Positions 53,437 to 60,470 of a stretch of 64,000 nt of DNA are shown here, piece by piece (within the stretch, counting starts at the first letter, position 1; the number at the start of each line of letters is the position of its first letter). This DNA comes from Ensifer sp. PDNC004. Lineage in GTDB: Bacteria > Pseudomonadota > Alphaproteobacteria > Rhizobiales > Rhizobiaceae. A program made the position numbers and the translations under genes. The notes under the pieces were generated by a model. The model did no database searches and had not been told where the DNA came from. It saw only the letters and a program-made list of their open reading frames with translations. The DNA is taken from assembly GCF_016919405.1 (NCBI RefSeq), contig NZ_CP070353.1:1116001-1180000 (forward strand). Direction: 5' to 3'.

Positions 53437-53926
53437 TCAGGCGGGGCTTCGACGCAAGCCACCTTCAAAAAAGAGAAGCGGATCCAAGCATTTCCGATCC
53501 GCTTCAGATTGGAGGTATAAGGCTTATTCTAGCGCAATGCGCCGAATTCGCTTGTGGCCAAATTTTGCCTAGCGCGCCACCTTGGCGCGAAGCTGTGTCT
53601 TCGTTGCACTTTTCGGCATGCGTGCAAGCGTGTAGGACGCACAAGCAGCCACCATCGCGCTGTCTCTCCTGGAGTTTCGCTTTGCCTTTGTAAAATCCGG
53701 TCTCGCTAGTTTCACCCAGTACGCCCGATAGCGCTCCCGCTGTCGGATTGAATTTTCATGCGTTCGTTGAGGTGGCGGTTCGAGACCGGAATGGCATTGC
53801 CGATCTCAAGCCCGACGTACCTTCGTCAGGCGGAACCATCACGCCCAACAGCTGCCAGACCGCGTCCCCGGAACGGGTACTCAAACCGTCGTCTCGATGG
53901 ACTTCCAATTGGAAGAACCAGACGAC
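53437..53926. other. Long intergenic region with two inverted repeats
   Basis: About 490 bp. GAAGCGGATC/GATCCGCTTC (53475-53505) with an 11-nt loop lies 38 nt after the diguanylate cyclase stop, a terminator-like hairpin without a T-run. CGCGCCA-CCT-TGGCGCG lies at 53573-53589. Short plus-strand frames from 53748 overlap the DUF1062 start in other frames and have no ribosome site. I see no RNA gene. Confidence 0.4.
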
Positions 53927-54556
53927 ATGTCTCATACATTGACGGTCCAGTGGACCATCGAACCCCAAACCGCACCCCGCCCCTGGCTTGCCTGCAGCCG
54001 CTGCGGCGGCCAACGCGCCTTCGTCTGCAGCGGCAAGACGCGGCTGAACGCCAACGGACGGCGGCTCGACGCCTGGCTGATCTATCGCTGCGCCGTTTGC
54101 GAAGACACCTGGAACCGCCCGATCTTCGAACGGCGGACTGTCACAAGCGTCGCGCCGGACGCGCTCGCAGCGCTACAAAGCAACGATCCCGCCTGGATCC
54201 GCCAAGTGGCCTTCGACATCGAGGGTCTTCGCCAATGCACGGACCGGATCGAAGATCTGGCCGATTCCAGCGTGGAACGGCGCGTGTTGGGCGGGACCGT
54301 AGATAGCGCACGGCTTGAGATAGTCGTTGTCGCGCGCCACGCGAGCAGCCCGCGCGTCGACCGCCTGCTATCGGCGGAACTCGCGCTCTCACGCGCAAGA
54401 CTGACAAAGCTCGAAGCCGCGGGGCGAGTCACCCTTCTGCCCGAATCGCGAAAGGCCCTTCAACGCCCGATCAGAGACGGCTGCCGCATTGTCCTCGATC
54501 TCACTGCGGAAGACGACCGGGCCGAGATTGCCCAGCGTGCCCGCGGGGGCCCGTAG
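53927..54556 (+). CDS. DUF1062 family protein
   Basis: 209 residues from ATG 53927 (an ATG 30 nt earlier also works). The N-terminus VQWTIEPQTAPRPWLACSRCG carries a Cys pair (CSRC), and WLIYRCAVCEDTWNRPIFE a second (CAVC); together they look like a zinc ribbon typical of DUF1062. The rest is acidic and helical with Arg-rich stretches. The family has no assigned role that I know. It is convergent with the Omp gene, with a perfect 15-bp hairpin between them. Confidence 0.8.
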   Translation: MSHTLTVQWTIEPQTAPRPWLACSRCGGQRAFVCSGKTRLNANGRRLDAWLIYRCAVCEDTWNRPIFERRTVTSVAPDALAALQSNDPAWIRQVAFDIEGLRQCTDRIEDLADSSVERRVLGGTVDSARLEIVVVARHASSPRVDRLLSAELALSRARLTKLEAAGRVTLLPESRKALQRPIRDGCRIVLDLTAEDDRAEIAQRARGGP

Positions 54557-54563
54557 TCGAAGG

Positions 54564-54605
54564 GCATCATGGAGCGCCCGGCACAGCGCCGGCGCTCCAT
54601 GATGC
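54564..54605. terminator. 15-bp perfect hairpin between convergent genes
   Basis: GCATCATGGAGCGCC (54564-54578) pairs exactly with GGCGCTCCATGATGC (54591-54605) around a 12-nt loop. It lies 8 nt after the DUF1062 stop and 14 nt before the Omp stop, so it can act on both. There is no U-run, so its efficiency as an intrinsic terminator is uncertain. Confidence 0.65.
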
Positions 54606-54618
54606 CAATGGTTGCTGG

Positions 54619-55275
54619 TCAGAACTTTACGCCGACACCGACGGTGAACTGGTGCTGGTCGAGATCGACATTGACGCCGCCGAAGTCCTTGTCGCCATAG
54701 TCGTTGTAGCGGTACTCGGCGCGGCCGAAGAGGCTGTCGGTGAACGAATAGTCGACACCGGCACCGATCGTCCAACCGTTGAAGGTTTCCTTTTCCTTCG
54801 ATGCGCCGGGCACATCGACGAAACCGCGGGTCACCGCCCAGCCGCCGGCGCCATAGAGCAGCGCCTTGTCGTTCAACAGATAGCCGACGCGGCCGCGTAT
54901 TGCGCCCGAAACGTCGGTACCAACTTCCGTCGAGGTTCCACCGACATCGAACGTCTTGTCGTTCCAATTGTAGTTGACGTCACCCTCGATGCCGTAAACC
55001 CAGTCGCCCTGCTGAAAGTTGAAACCGGCAAAGGCGCCGAGCAACCCACCATTGAAATCTTCCGAAGCGCTGCCGCCAGGCGCACTGAAATCTCCGTTGA
55101 GCCATCCGCCGCCGCCCTGTAGGCCGACATAGCCGCCGGTCCAGACGAACCCCGGCGTTGGCTGCACGACCGGTGCCGGCGGCTGGCTCAGATCGGCCGC
55201 CAGGTCCGCTGCCATCGCGGTTTGCGCAACGGCGCAGGTCGCTACGATTGCAACAAGCACACTCCGGAACATCAC
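54619..55275 (-). CDS. Omp25/Omp31-like outer-membrane beta-barrel protein
   Basis: 218 residues. Signal peptide FRSVLVAIVATCAVAQTAMA, cleaved before ADLAADL. Then alternating strands of an eight-stranded barrel: WTGGYVGLQGGGGWLNG, GAFAGFNFQQGDWVYGIEGD, RGRVGYLLNDKALLYGAGGWA, and the C-terminal HQFTVGVGVKF, ending in Phe as needed for BAM insertion. Family members in rhizobia and Brucella are abundant surface antigens. It has its own transcription unit. Confidence 0.9.
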   Translation of the reverse strand: MMFRSVLVAIVATCAVAQTAMAADLAADLSQPPAPVVQPTPGFVWTGGYVGLQGGGGWLNGDFSAPGGSASEDFNGGLLGAFAGFNFQQGDWVYGIEGDVNYNWNDKTFDVGGTSTEVGTDVSGAIRGRVGYLLNDKALLYGAGGWAVTRGFVDVPGASKEKETFNGWTIGAGVDYSFTDSLFGRAEYRYNDYGDKDFGGVNVDLDQHQFTVGVGVKF

Positions 55276-55435
55276 GGATGCCTCCTGTTGTCGCCAGAAG
55301 AATATTAATAACTCGTTAACACGCAGTCTGCCCGAAAGGCTTCACGATCTCAACCATGAAACCCGTGGGGTTCAGAGACATAATTTAGGAAATGATCGGG
55401 GAAGGACAAGGACGGCCGCGACGTGGCCCCGGCGC

Positions 55436-55921
55436 CTACGGCTGCGAAGGCGGAATTCGGGCGCCTTCCAGCCGGTCTCCAGGGCGGATGTTCAGCCGCT
55501 TCACCGCGCCGGCATTGAGTTCAAGCACGAAAGCAACTGGTTCTTTCGAATCGATGATCGCTTCGGAAAAAGGCACGGCACCTTCATGGATCGTGCGAAC
55601 GACACCCTTGTTGTCGATGAACAGCATGTCGAGCGACAGATGGGTGTTCTTCATCCACATCATCACGCGGCGTGTCTCGCCAAAATCGAACAGCATGCCG
55701 TGATCCGGCGCCATGGATGTGCGAAACATCAGGCCCTGCTCTCGCTGGGCCGGATCGACGGCGAGTTCGACCGTCAGCTCGTGCACCGCCTTGTCGGCAT
55801 TGACCAGGCGCATCTTGTCCTTGGTGAACTGGACGTCGGCAAACGACGATACCGTCAGTGCAAGCAACAAAAAAAGCGCCAGGAAGGCGCTTTTTCCGAA
55901 AAGGTCTCGAACCGCGACCAT
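55436..55921 (-). CDS. DUF192 family exported protein
   Basis: 161 residues with a signal peptide (VRDLFGKSAFLALFLLLALTVSSFA, cleaved before DVQFTKD) and a DUF192 domain: ERELTVELAV-like HELTVELAVDPAQREQGLMF, MWMKNTHLSLDMLFIDNKGVV and VLELNAGAVKRLNIRPGD. The family's function is unknown. Its ATG overlaps the stop of the double cold-shock gene (ATGA). An intrinsic terminator hairpin is embedded in its signal-peptide codons, see that feature. Confidence 0.85.
   Translation of the reverse strand: MVAVRDLFGKSAFLALFLLLALTVSSFADVQFTKDKMRLVNADKAVHELTVELAVDPAQREQGLMFRTSMAPDHGMLFDFGETRRVMMWMKNTHLSLDMLFIDNKGVVRTIHEGAVPFSEAIIDSKEPVAFVLELNAGAVKRLNIRPGDRLEGARIPPSQP
55869..55895 (-). terminator. Intrinsic terminator embedded in the DUF192 signal-peptide codons
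   Basis: On the minus strand, AAAAAGCGCC-TTCCT-GGCGCTTTTTTT is a 10-bp stem, 5-nt loop and seven U. It begins 26 nt after the start of DUF192 and 26 nt past the cold-shock stop. It encodes part of GKSAFLALFL in frame, so it is both coding and terminator-shaped, and would make the second gene attenuated by the first. Confidence 0.7.
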
Positions 55922-56499
55922 CAGTGCGACCGGCTCGTCGGCGACGGACCGTCGGGATGGATCTCTGCGGCCATCAGGCCCTTTTCGCCATCGCCGAACC
56001 GGACGAGCACCACCTGGCCCGGCCGCAGCTCTGTCAGACCGAAACGCCTGAGCGTTTCCATGTGCACGAAGATGTCTTCCGTTCCCTCGCCGCGGGTCAG
56101 GAAGCCAAAACCCTTGGTGCGGTTGAACCACTTGACGAGGACGCGCTCTAGGCCGCTCGTCGGCGTCACCTGGACGTGGGTGCGGACCGGCGGCAGCTGC
56201 GACGGATGCACCGCCGTCGACTGGTCCATCGAGAGGATACGGAACGCCTGATAACCGCGGTCCCGCTTCTGGATGAGCGCAACGACCCGCGCGCCCTCAA
56301 GAACCGTCTGGTAGCCATCGCGGCGCAGGCAGGTCACGTGCACCAGCACATCCTGCATACCGTTGTCCGGAACGATGAAACCGAACCCCTTGGCGACGTC
56401 GAACCACTTGATCACGCCGGTGATTTCGATGAGGTCGAGAGCATCGCTGCCAAAGTCGTCACCATGCATGACGTCTTTCGAAGATGTCCTATCCGCCAT
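55921..56499 (-). CDS. Tandem double cold-shock domain protein
   Basis: 192 residues with two CspA-like nucleic-acid-binding domains. The first has IKWFDVAKGFGFIVP (RNP1 KGFGFI at 37-42) and the second VKWFNRTKGFGFLTR (about 121-135), each with an RNP2-like DVLVHV or DIFVHME. A linker joins them. Double cold-shock proteins occur in rhizobia and bind RNA or single-stranded DNA. It is cotranscribed with, and coupled to, the DUF192 gene downstream. Confidence 0.93.
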   Translation of the reverse strand: MADRTSSKDVMHGDDFGSDALDLIEITGVIKWFDVAKGFGFIVPDNGMQDVLVHVTCLRRDGYQTVLEGARVVALIQKRDRGYQAFRILSMDQSTAVHPSQLPPVRTHVQVTPTSGLERVLVKWFNRTKGFGFLTRGEGTEDIFVHMETLRRFGLTELRPGQVVLVRFGDGEKGLMAAEIHPDGPSPTSRSH

Positions 56500-56695
56500 T
56501 CTCTCCCAGCCCCTCGTTTACGCGCGACTACCGATACGGTTAACTGATTCTTATTGACCAGAATAACATCGTCCCGCCGCGGATACGCAAGACCCTCGGC
56601 ATATTTTGGCCGAGAACTAATATGGGGACGCAGCCTTGCCTCTGGCTTGCTGACGGACCACTATACGCCATCTTCTGCAAAACAGGGACATTGCA

Positions 56696-57136
56696 ATGCG
56701 CTATCTGCACACGATGGTTCGCGTCAAGAATCTGGACGAGGCCTTGAACTTCTACGGCAAGATTTTCGGCCTGACGGAAATCCGCCGTTACGAAAACGAA
56801 AAGGGCCGGTTCACGCTGGTGTTTCTGGCCGCTCCCGGCGACATCGATCGCGCCCGCGCCGAACTCTCGCCCTGTCTCGAACTCACCTACAATTGGGATA
56901 CGGAAGACTATACCGGGGGACGGAATTTTGGCCACCTCGCCTACGAAGTCGACGACATCTACGGCTTCTGCCAGCACCTGATGGAAAACGGCGTGACCAT
57001 CAACCGGCCGCCGCGCGATGGCCACATGGCGTTCGTTCGCTCTCCCGACGGCATTTCGATCGAGATCCTGCAGAAAGGCGAAAACCGTCCGCCGCAGGAA
57101 CCTTGGGCATCGATGGCCAATACGGGCGTCTGGTAA
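56696..57136 (+). CDS. gloA: Lactoylglutathione lyase (glyoxalase I)
   Basis: 146 residues. Detoxifies methylglyoxal as its glutathione hemithioacetal. The metal ligands are visible as H5 (MRYLHTMVRV), E62 (LELTYNW), H80 (FGHLAYEVDD) and E123 (SIEILQKG). GRNFGHLAYEVDDIY and FVRSPDGISIE are family hallmarks. The size is normal for the short Ni-type enzyme. It is followed by a GC-rich hairpin terminator and is divergent from the cold-shock gene. Confidence 0.94.
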   Translation: MRYLHTMVRVKNLDEALNFYGKIFGLTEIRRYENEKGRFTLVFLAAPGDIDRARAELSPCLELTYNWDTEDYTGGRNFGHLAYEVDDIYGFCQHLMENGVTINRPPRDGHMAFVRSPDGISIEILQKGENRPPQEPWASMANTGVW

Positions 57137-57479
57137 GCTCCGCACAATTCTCGCGAACGAAGATGGCCCCGTGCTGTCGGTGAAATCCGGCGGGCATGGC
57201 CGAGCCGTCGATCAGCAGCAGCTATGAATGATCCAGGGCCCGGTCTATCCGGGCCTTTGCATGTTGGAAACATGCGGGCTCAAGGTTAGCGCCGGTTTAC
57301 AAATCGCGTATCGTTGAGTACTTTTTCGCGCGAAACGTTGATGCCGGGTCCTATCCGCGATGTCTCGTGGCGGCGACCCCCTTTGTACTTGGCCTGATCT
57401 TTTCCCGTGGCGCTCATTCCGGTCGCCGCGAGAAGCATGAGTTTGTTTGTTCTGAGCGATGTTTCGGAGCTGAGACTTA
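57137..57479. other. Intergenic region after gloA
   Basis: 343 bp. The first part holds the gloA terminator hairpin at 57235-57258. The rest is the 5' region of the lipoprotein gene. A minus-strand frame at 57286-57510 (KDQAKYKGGRRHETSRIGPG) looks somewhat protein-like but has no ribosome site; I did not call it. Confidence 0.4.
57235..57258 (+). terminator. Terminator after gloA
   Basis: GGCCCGG/CCGGGCC (57237-57243 and 57249-57255) with a short TCTAT loop, followed by TTTGC, about 100 nt past the gloA stop. Confidence 0.6.
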
Positions 57480-58877
57480 ATGCATGACAAGGCGAGGCTT
57501 CGCCCGTCATGCACGGAGAGCGGGGATAGGACGTTGCAACATCCGGAAACGAAGAGCGCGGTGCTCGTCACCATTGCGCGGGCTGCAGCTTTATCCGTTT
57601 CGCTGCTGGCCTTGAGCGGCTGCATGTCGGCGGTCGGGGAAAACGATGCCGCGACCGCGCTGAAAGCAGAGGGGCAGGCAGCCCCGGCGCAAGCCGCAGA
57701 ATCGGAGGCCACGGTCCAGGACGGACAGGTGGTCGCGCTCGGCAGCGATGCGCAGGCGCAACAGGCAGCGGGCAATGCCATGGTTCCCCAGGATGCCGGA
57801 CAGCCGCAATCGCTGACGATGCAGGGAACCGGCCTGCGCGCCGCCTCGTCGAGCATCTATGGTCAGGCGCCTGCCGCGCAGGCAGCGACGACCGGCCAGG
57901 CGCAGGCGACGGGAACTGTTCCGCTCCCCGCCGGGCAGCCCGGCATGAACGCAACCAACAACAGTCTTTTCAGCGGCACCCAGCGACAGCCGCTACCAGT
58001 TATCGCGCCGCAACAGGGGGCCGCCAACATGGCCACCGACGTCGTGACGGACACCGCCGTCGCAGCCTATGCTCCGTCCGCGGCGCAGGACGCCACCCTC
58101 CCCGTTGCCGTTCCGGTGCCGCTGAGCGCCGAGGCTGCCGCCGGCGGCCAGACCTCTTCGACGCCGCAGGCGGTTGCCAATGCCGAAGCCGCGCCGGTAG
58201 CGACCGAGGTCGCAGCCGTGCAGCAGGCGGCAGCCGAAGCAACACCAGCGGACGATAACAAGGACACGTCGAAAACATGGACGCTCGCGGCCCTTTTTGC
58301 CGGCAAGCGTAAGGAGAAGCCGCAGCAGGTGGCACTTCGCTCGGCTCCGCCGGCGGAAAAGAAGACGATTACCACCAGCAATGCGAGCCAGCCGAAAACG
58401 GCCTCCCTCGCCTACACGCTTCCGGGCGTCAAACTAAACTCGCTCTACAACTACGAGCACGAAGAGCATCTCGGCGATGACGACGACGGTGCGCCGGTTC
58501 AGGTCGCTTCGCTCTCGGGCCTCGCCCGACTGGCGCCGAGCGGGTTGATTCTGCAAACCGAAAAGGTCGATGCCGGCTGCTTCAAGCCAGAGCTCATGCA
58601 GATGCTGAAGAAGGTGGAAACGCATTACGGCAAGCAGGTCATGGTGACCTCGGGCTTGAGGCCGATCAAGGTCAACCGCGCCAAGCAGTCGCTGCACACC
58701 CGTTGCGAGGCGGCTGACATTCAGGTGCAGGGCGTCAGCAAGTGGGATCTCGCCGAATTCCTGCGCAGCGTTCCCGGCCGCGGCGGCGTCGGCACCTATT
58801 GCCACACGGAGTCGGTCCATATCGATATCGGTGCACAGCGGGATTGGAACTGGCGCTGCCGACGCGCCAAGGGCTAA
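57480..58877 (+). CDS. Lipoprotein with C-terminal M15/DUF882-like peptidase domain
   Basis: 465 residues. A lipoprotein signal ends in the lipobox LSGC; a TTG 54 nt downstream of the ATG has a better ribosome box and may be the true start. A long Ala/Gln/Pro-rich low-complexity linker follows (about 55-300). The C-terminal 130 residues resemble the YcbK/M15 D-Ala-D-Ala carboxypeptidase family: TSGLRPIKVNRAKQS, LHTRCEAADIQV (His, Asp) and TESVHIDIG (His) supply the zinc ligands. Likely a periplasmic peptidoglycan-modifying enzyme tethered to the membrane. Confidence 0.8.
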   Translation: MHDKARLRPSCTESGDRTLQHPETKSAVLVTIARAAALSVSLLALSGCMSAVGENDAATALKAEGQAAPAQAAESEATVQDGQVVALGSDAQAQQAAGNAMVPQDAGQPQSLTMQGTGLRAASSSIYGQAPAAQAATTGQAQATGTVPLPAGQPGMNATNNSLFSGTQRQPLPVIAPQQGAANMATDVVTDTAVAAYAPSAAQDATLPVAVPVPLSAEAAAGGQTSSTPQAVANAEAAPVATEVAAVQQAAAEATPADDNKDTSKTWTLAALFAGKRKEKPQQVALRSAPPAEKKTITTSNASQPKTASLAYTLPGVKLNSLYNYEHEEHLGDDDDGAPVQVASLSGLARLAPSGLILQTEKVDAGCFKPELMQMLKKVETHYGKQVMVTSGLRPIKVNRAKQSLHTRCEAADIQVQGVSKWDLAEFLRSVPGRGGVGTYCHTESVHIDIGAQRDWNWRCRRAKG

Positions 58878-58966
58878 AGGCAACCATTTGTTTCCATGGA
58901 GGATTCGACGAGAAGCCTCCAATCTTTCAGGCCTGTGGAATTTTTACAGAAATATGAAAATTGCCG

Positions 58967-58995
58967 CTTGCGGTTCTGAAATCCTCTGGCTATAA
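58967..58995 (+). promoter_or_regulatory. Promoter of tRNA-Glu copy 1
   Basis: CTTGCG, 17 bp, CTATAA, fitting the rhizobial housekeeping sigma pattern. The -10 box ends 18 bp before the mature tRNA. Confidence 0.75.
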
Positions 58996-59013
58996 GGCGC
59001 CCACACAGCGAGT

Positions 59014-59088
59014 GCGCCCTTCGTCTATCGGTTAGGACACCAGATTTTCATTCTGGGAAGAGGGGTTCGACTCCCCTAGGGCGTGCCA
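59014..59088 (+). tRNA. tRNA-Glu (anticodon TTC), copy 1
   Basis: Acceptor GCGCCCT/AGGGCGT with a G.U pair at the top, D arm GTC..GAC, anticodon stem CCAGA/TCTGG around TTTTCAT (anticodon TTC), T arm AGGGG TTCGACT CCCCT, encoded CCA. It is one of three identical genes spaced 273 and 275 bp apart, each with the same upstream promoter segment. Confidence 0.97.
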
Positions 59089-59239
59089 CTGTGTTGAACT
59101 CCTCCCTCCAAAAAATCAACGATCTCAGCAATTGATCAGCCGTTCGCTGCGTCGAACGCATCTCCGATTCCGGCCGTTCAGTCGCCGAATTTTTCTCGGC
59201 GATTTTAACAGGAAAAGCACAAAAATCGTGCGATTGGCG

Positions 59240-59268
59240 CTTGCGGTATCCAGAGTCGCTGGCTATAA
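59240..59268 (+). promoter_or_regulatory. Promoter of tRNA-Glu copy 2
   Basis: CTTGCG, 17 bp, CTATAA; the block from about 59210 to the tRNA is duplicated from, and near identical to, the one before copy 3. Confidence 0.75.
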
Positions 59269-59286
59269 GGCGCCCACACAGCGAGT

Positions 59287-59361
59287 GCGCCCTTCGTCTA
59301 TCGGTTAGGACACCAGATTTTCATTCTGGGAAGAGGGGTTCGACTCCCCTAGGGCGTGCCA
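59287..59361 (+). tRNA. tRNA-Glu (anticodon TTC), copy 2
   Basis: Identical over its whole length to copy 1, including the encoded CCA and the flanking AGT before and CTGTGTTGAACTCCTCCC after. Confidence 0.97.
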
Positions 59362-59514
59362 CTGTGTTGAACTCCTCCCCCAATTCGAAATCGATTTTCT
59401 GTCGTTGAAACAGCTATTTAACGCGCGTTTCGACACCCGCCTTTCCGCCTTGTGCCGGCGTGAATCTTTCCTGGTATTTTGAACAGGAAAATCACAAGAA
59501 TCCTGAGATTAGCG

Positions 59515-59543
59515 CTTGCGGCATCCAGAGTCGCTGGTTATAA
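59515..59543 (+). promoter_or_regulatory. Promoter of tRNA-Glu copy 3
   Basis: CTTGCG, 17 bp, TTATAA; a single change in the -10 box relative to copies 1 and 2. Confidence 0.7.
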
Positions 59544-59561
59544 GGCGCCCACACAGCGAGT

Positions 59562-59636
59562 GCGCCCTTCGTCTATCGGTTAGGACACCAGATTTTCATT
59601 CTGGGAAGAGGGGTTCGACTCCCCTAGGGCGTGCCA
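59562..59636 (+). tRNA. tRNA-Glu (anticodon TTC), copy 3
   Basis: Identical to copies 1 and 2 in the tRNA; the 3' flank diverges after CTGTGTTGAA. Confidence 0.97.
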
Positions 59637-59761
59637 CTGTGTTGAATTTCTCCCGCACATTCCTAATATTAAGCAATGCTCTCCGCAGGGCTGCAGCTCA
59701 TCTTCCTGTCGTGATTTGCGCTGAACGAGCGTAATATCTGGCAGCGAACTGCAACGCATGT

Positions 59762-59836
59762 GCGCCCATCGTCTAGCGGTCAGGACGCCGCCCTCTCACG
59801 GCGGTAACACGGGTTCGATTCCCGTTGGGCGTGCCA
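59762..59836 (+). tRNA. tRNA-Glu (anticodon CTC)
   Basis: Acceptor GCGCCCA/TGGGCGT, anticodon stem CCGCC/GGCGG around CTCTCAC (anticodon CTC), T arm ACGGG TTCGATT CCCGT, encoded CCA. A second glutamate isoacceptor that lies directly after the triplet and differs in sequence, so it is not part of the triplication. Confidence 0.95.
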
Positions 59837-59953
59837 AGCTCCGACAACCCAACACACACCGGCGACAATCCAAACGTGTACTTTCACACGATTGCACCGC
59901 TATGCGGTTCCGCTACCATCCATCGCATCGCTGCACTGCGGCTCGGAGTTTTG

Positions 59954-60423
59954 ATGATCCAAATTTCCAAAACGAGAACCTGCCCGCGCTGGGCAGATAC
60001 GATTGCTGATCGGGCCTGGAATGCCTGGTGGACTGATACAGACGTGTCCCTGGCGGCCTATCGCGCACATCTCGATCCGATGATCGACGGACGTGGCATC
60101 CCGTTTGCCTTGGTGGCACACCGGCGGGGGCATACCTCGGATCGGTCTTCATCATCGAGAACGACCTTGATGAACGCCCACACTATGCCCCGTGGGTTGC
60201 GGCTCTTTGGGTCGAACCTGAAGCCCGCCGGCACGGAATTGCCGCCAAGCTGATGGCAGCCGCCCTCAAGCAGGCTTCATCTCTGGGGCGCGAGACCTGC
60301 TTTCTGTGCGCGAGCCCTGAAAACTCGCCCTATTATCTTGCCCGTGGCTTCAAGAAAATCGAGAGCGACGTATCCGGCCTGAACGTCTTTTCGATCAGTT
60401 CGGCGGACGCGATCATCACTTGA
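59954..60423 (+). pseudogene. GNAT family acetyltransferase, frameshifted
   Basis: Two overlapping frames together give one GNAT protein. Frame 1 from ATG 59954 runs to GIPFALVAHRRG; the rest (YLGSVFIIENDLDERPHYAP, WVEPEARRHGIAAKLM, YYLARGFKKIESD) is in another frame, after a G-run near 60123-60130. One missing G would explain it, either a mutation or a sequencing slip. ARRHGIAAKLM is the acetyl-CoA motif. Without correction no functional enzyme is made. It is located between tRNA-Glu and the convergent recJ gene. Confidence 0.75.
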
Positions 60424-60470
60424 TCAGTCCCGTTACGGATTCCGCGGGTTACAACGTCGAAACCAGCCGA

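Noticed and set aside
53475..53505. Inverted repeat after the diguanylate cyclase as a true intrinsic terminator
   Set aside because: A good stem but no T-run on either strand; kept only as a note in the gap entry.
57286..57510. Small basic minus-strand frame downstream of gloA
   Set aside because: Slightly protein-like, but no ribosome site and it overlaps the start of the lipoprotein gene.
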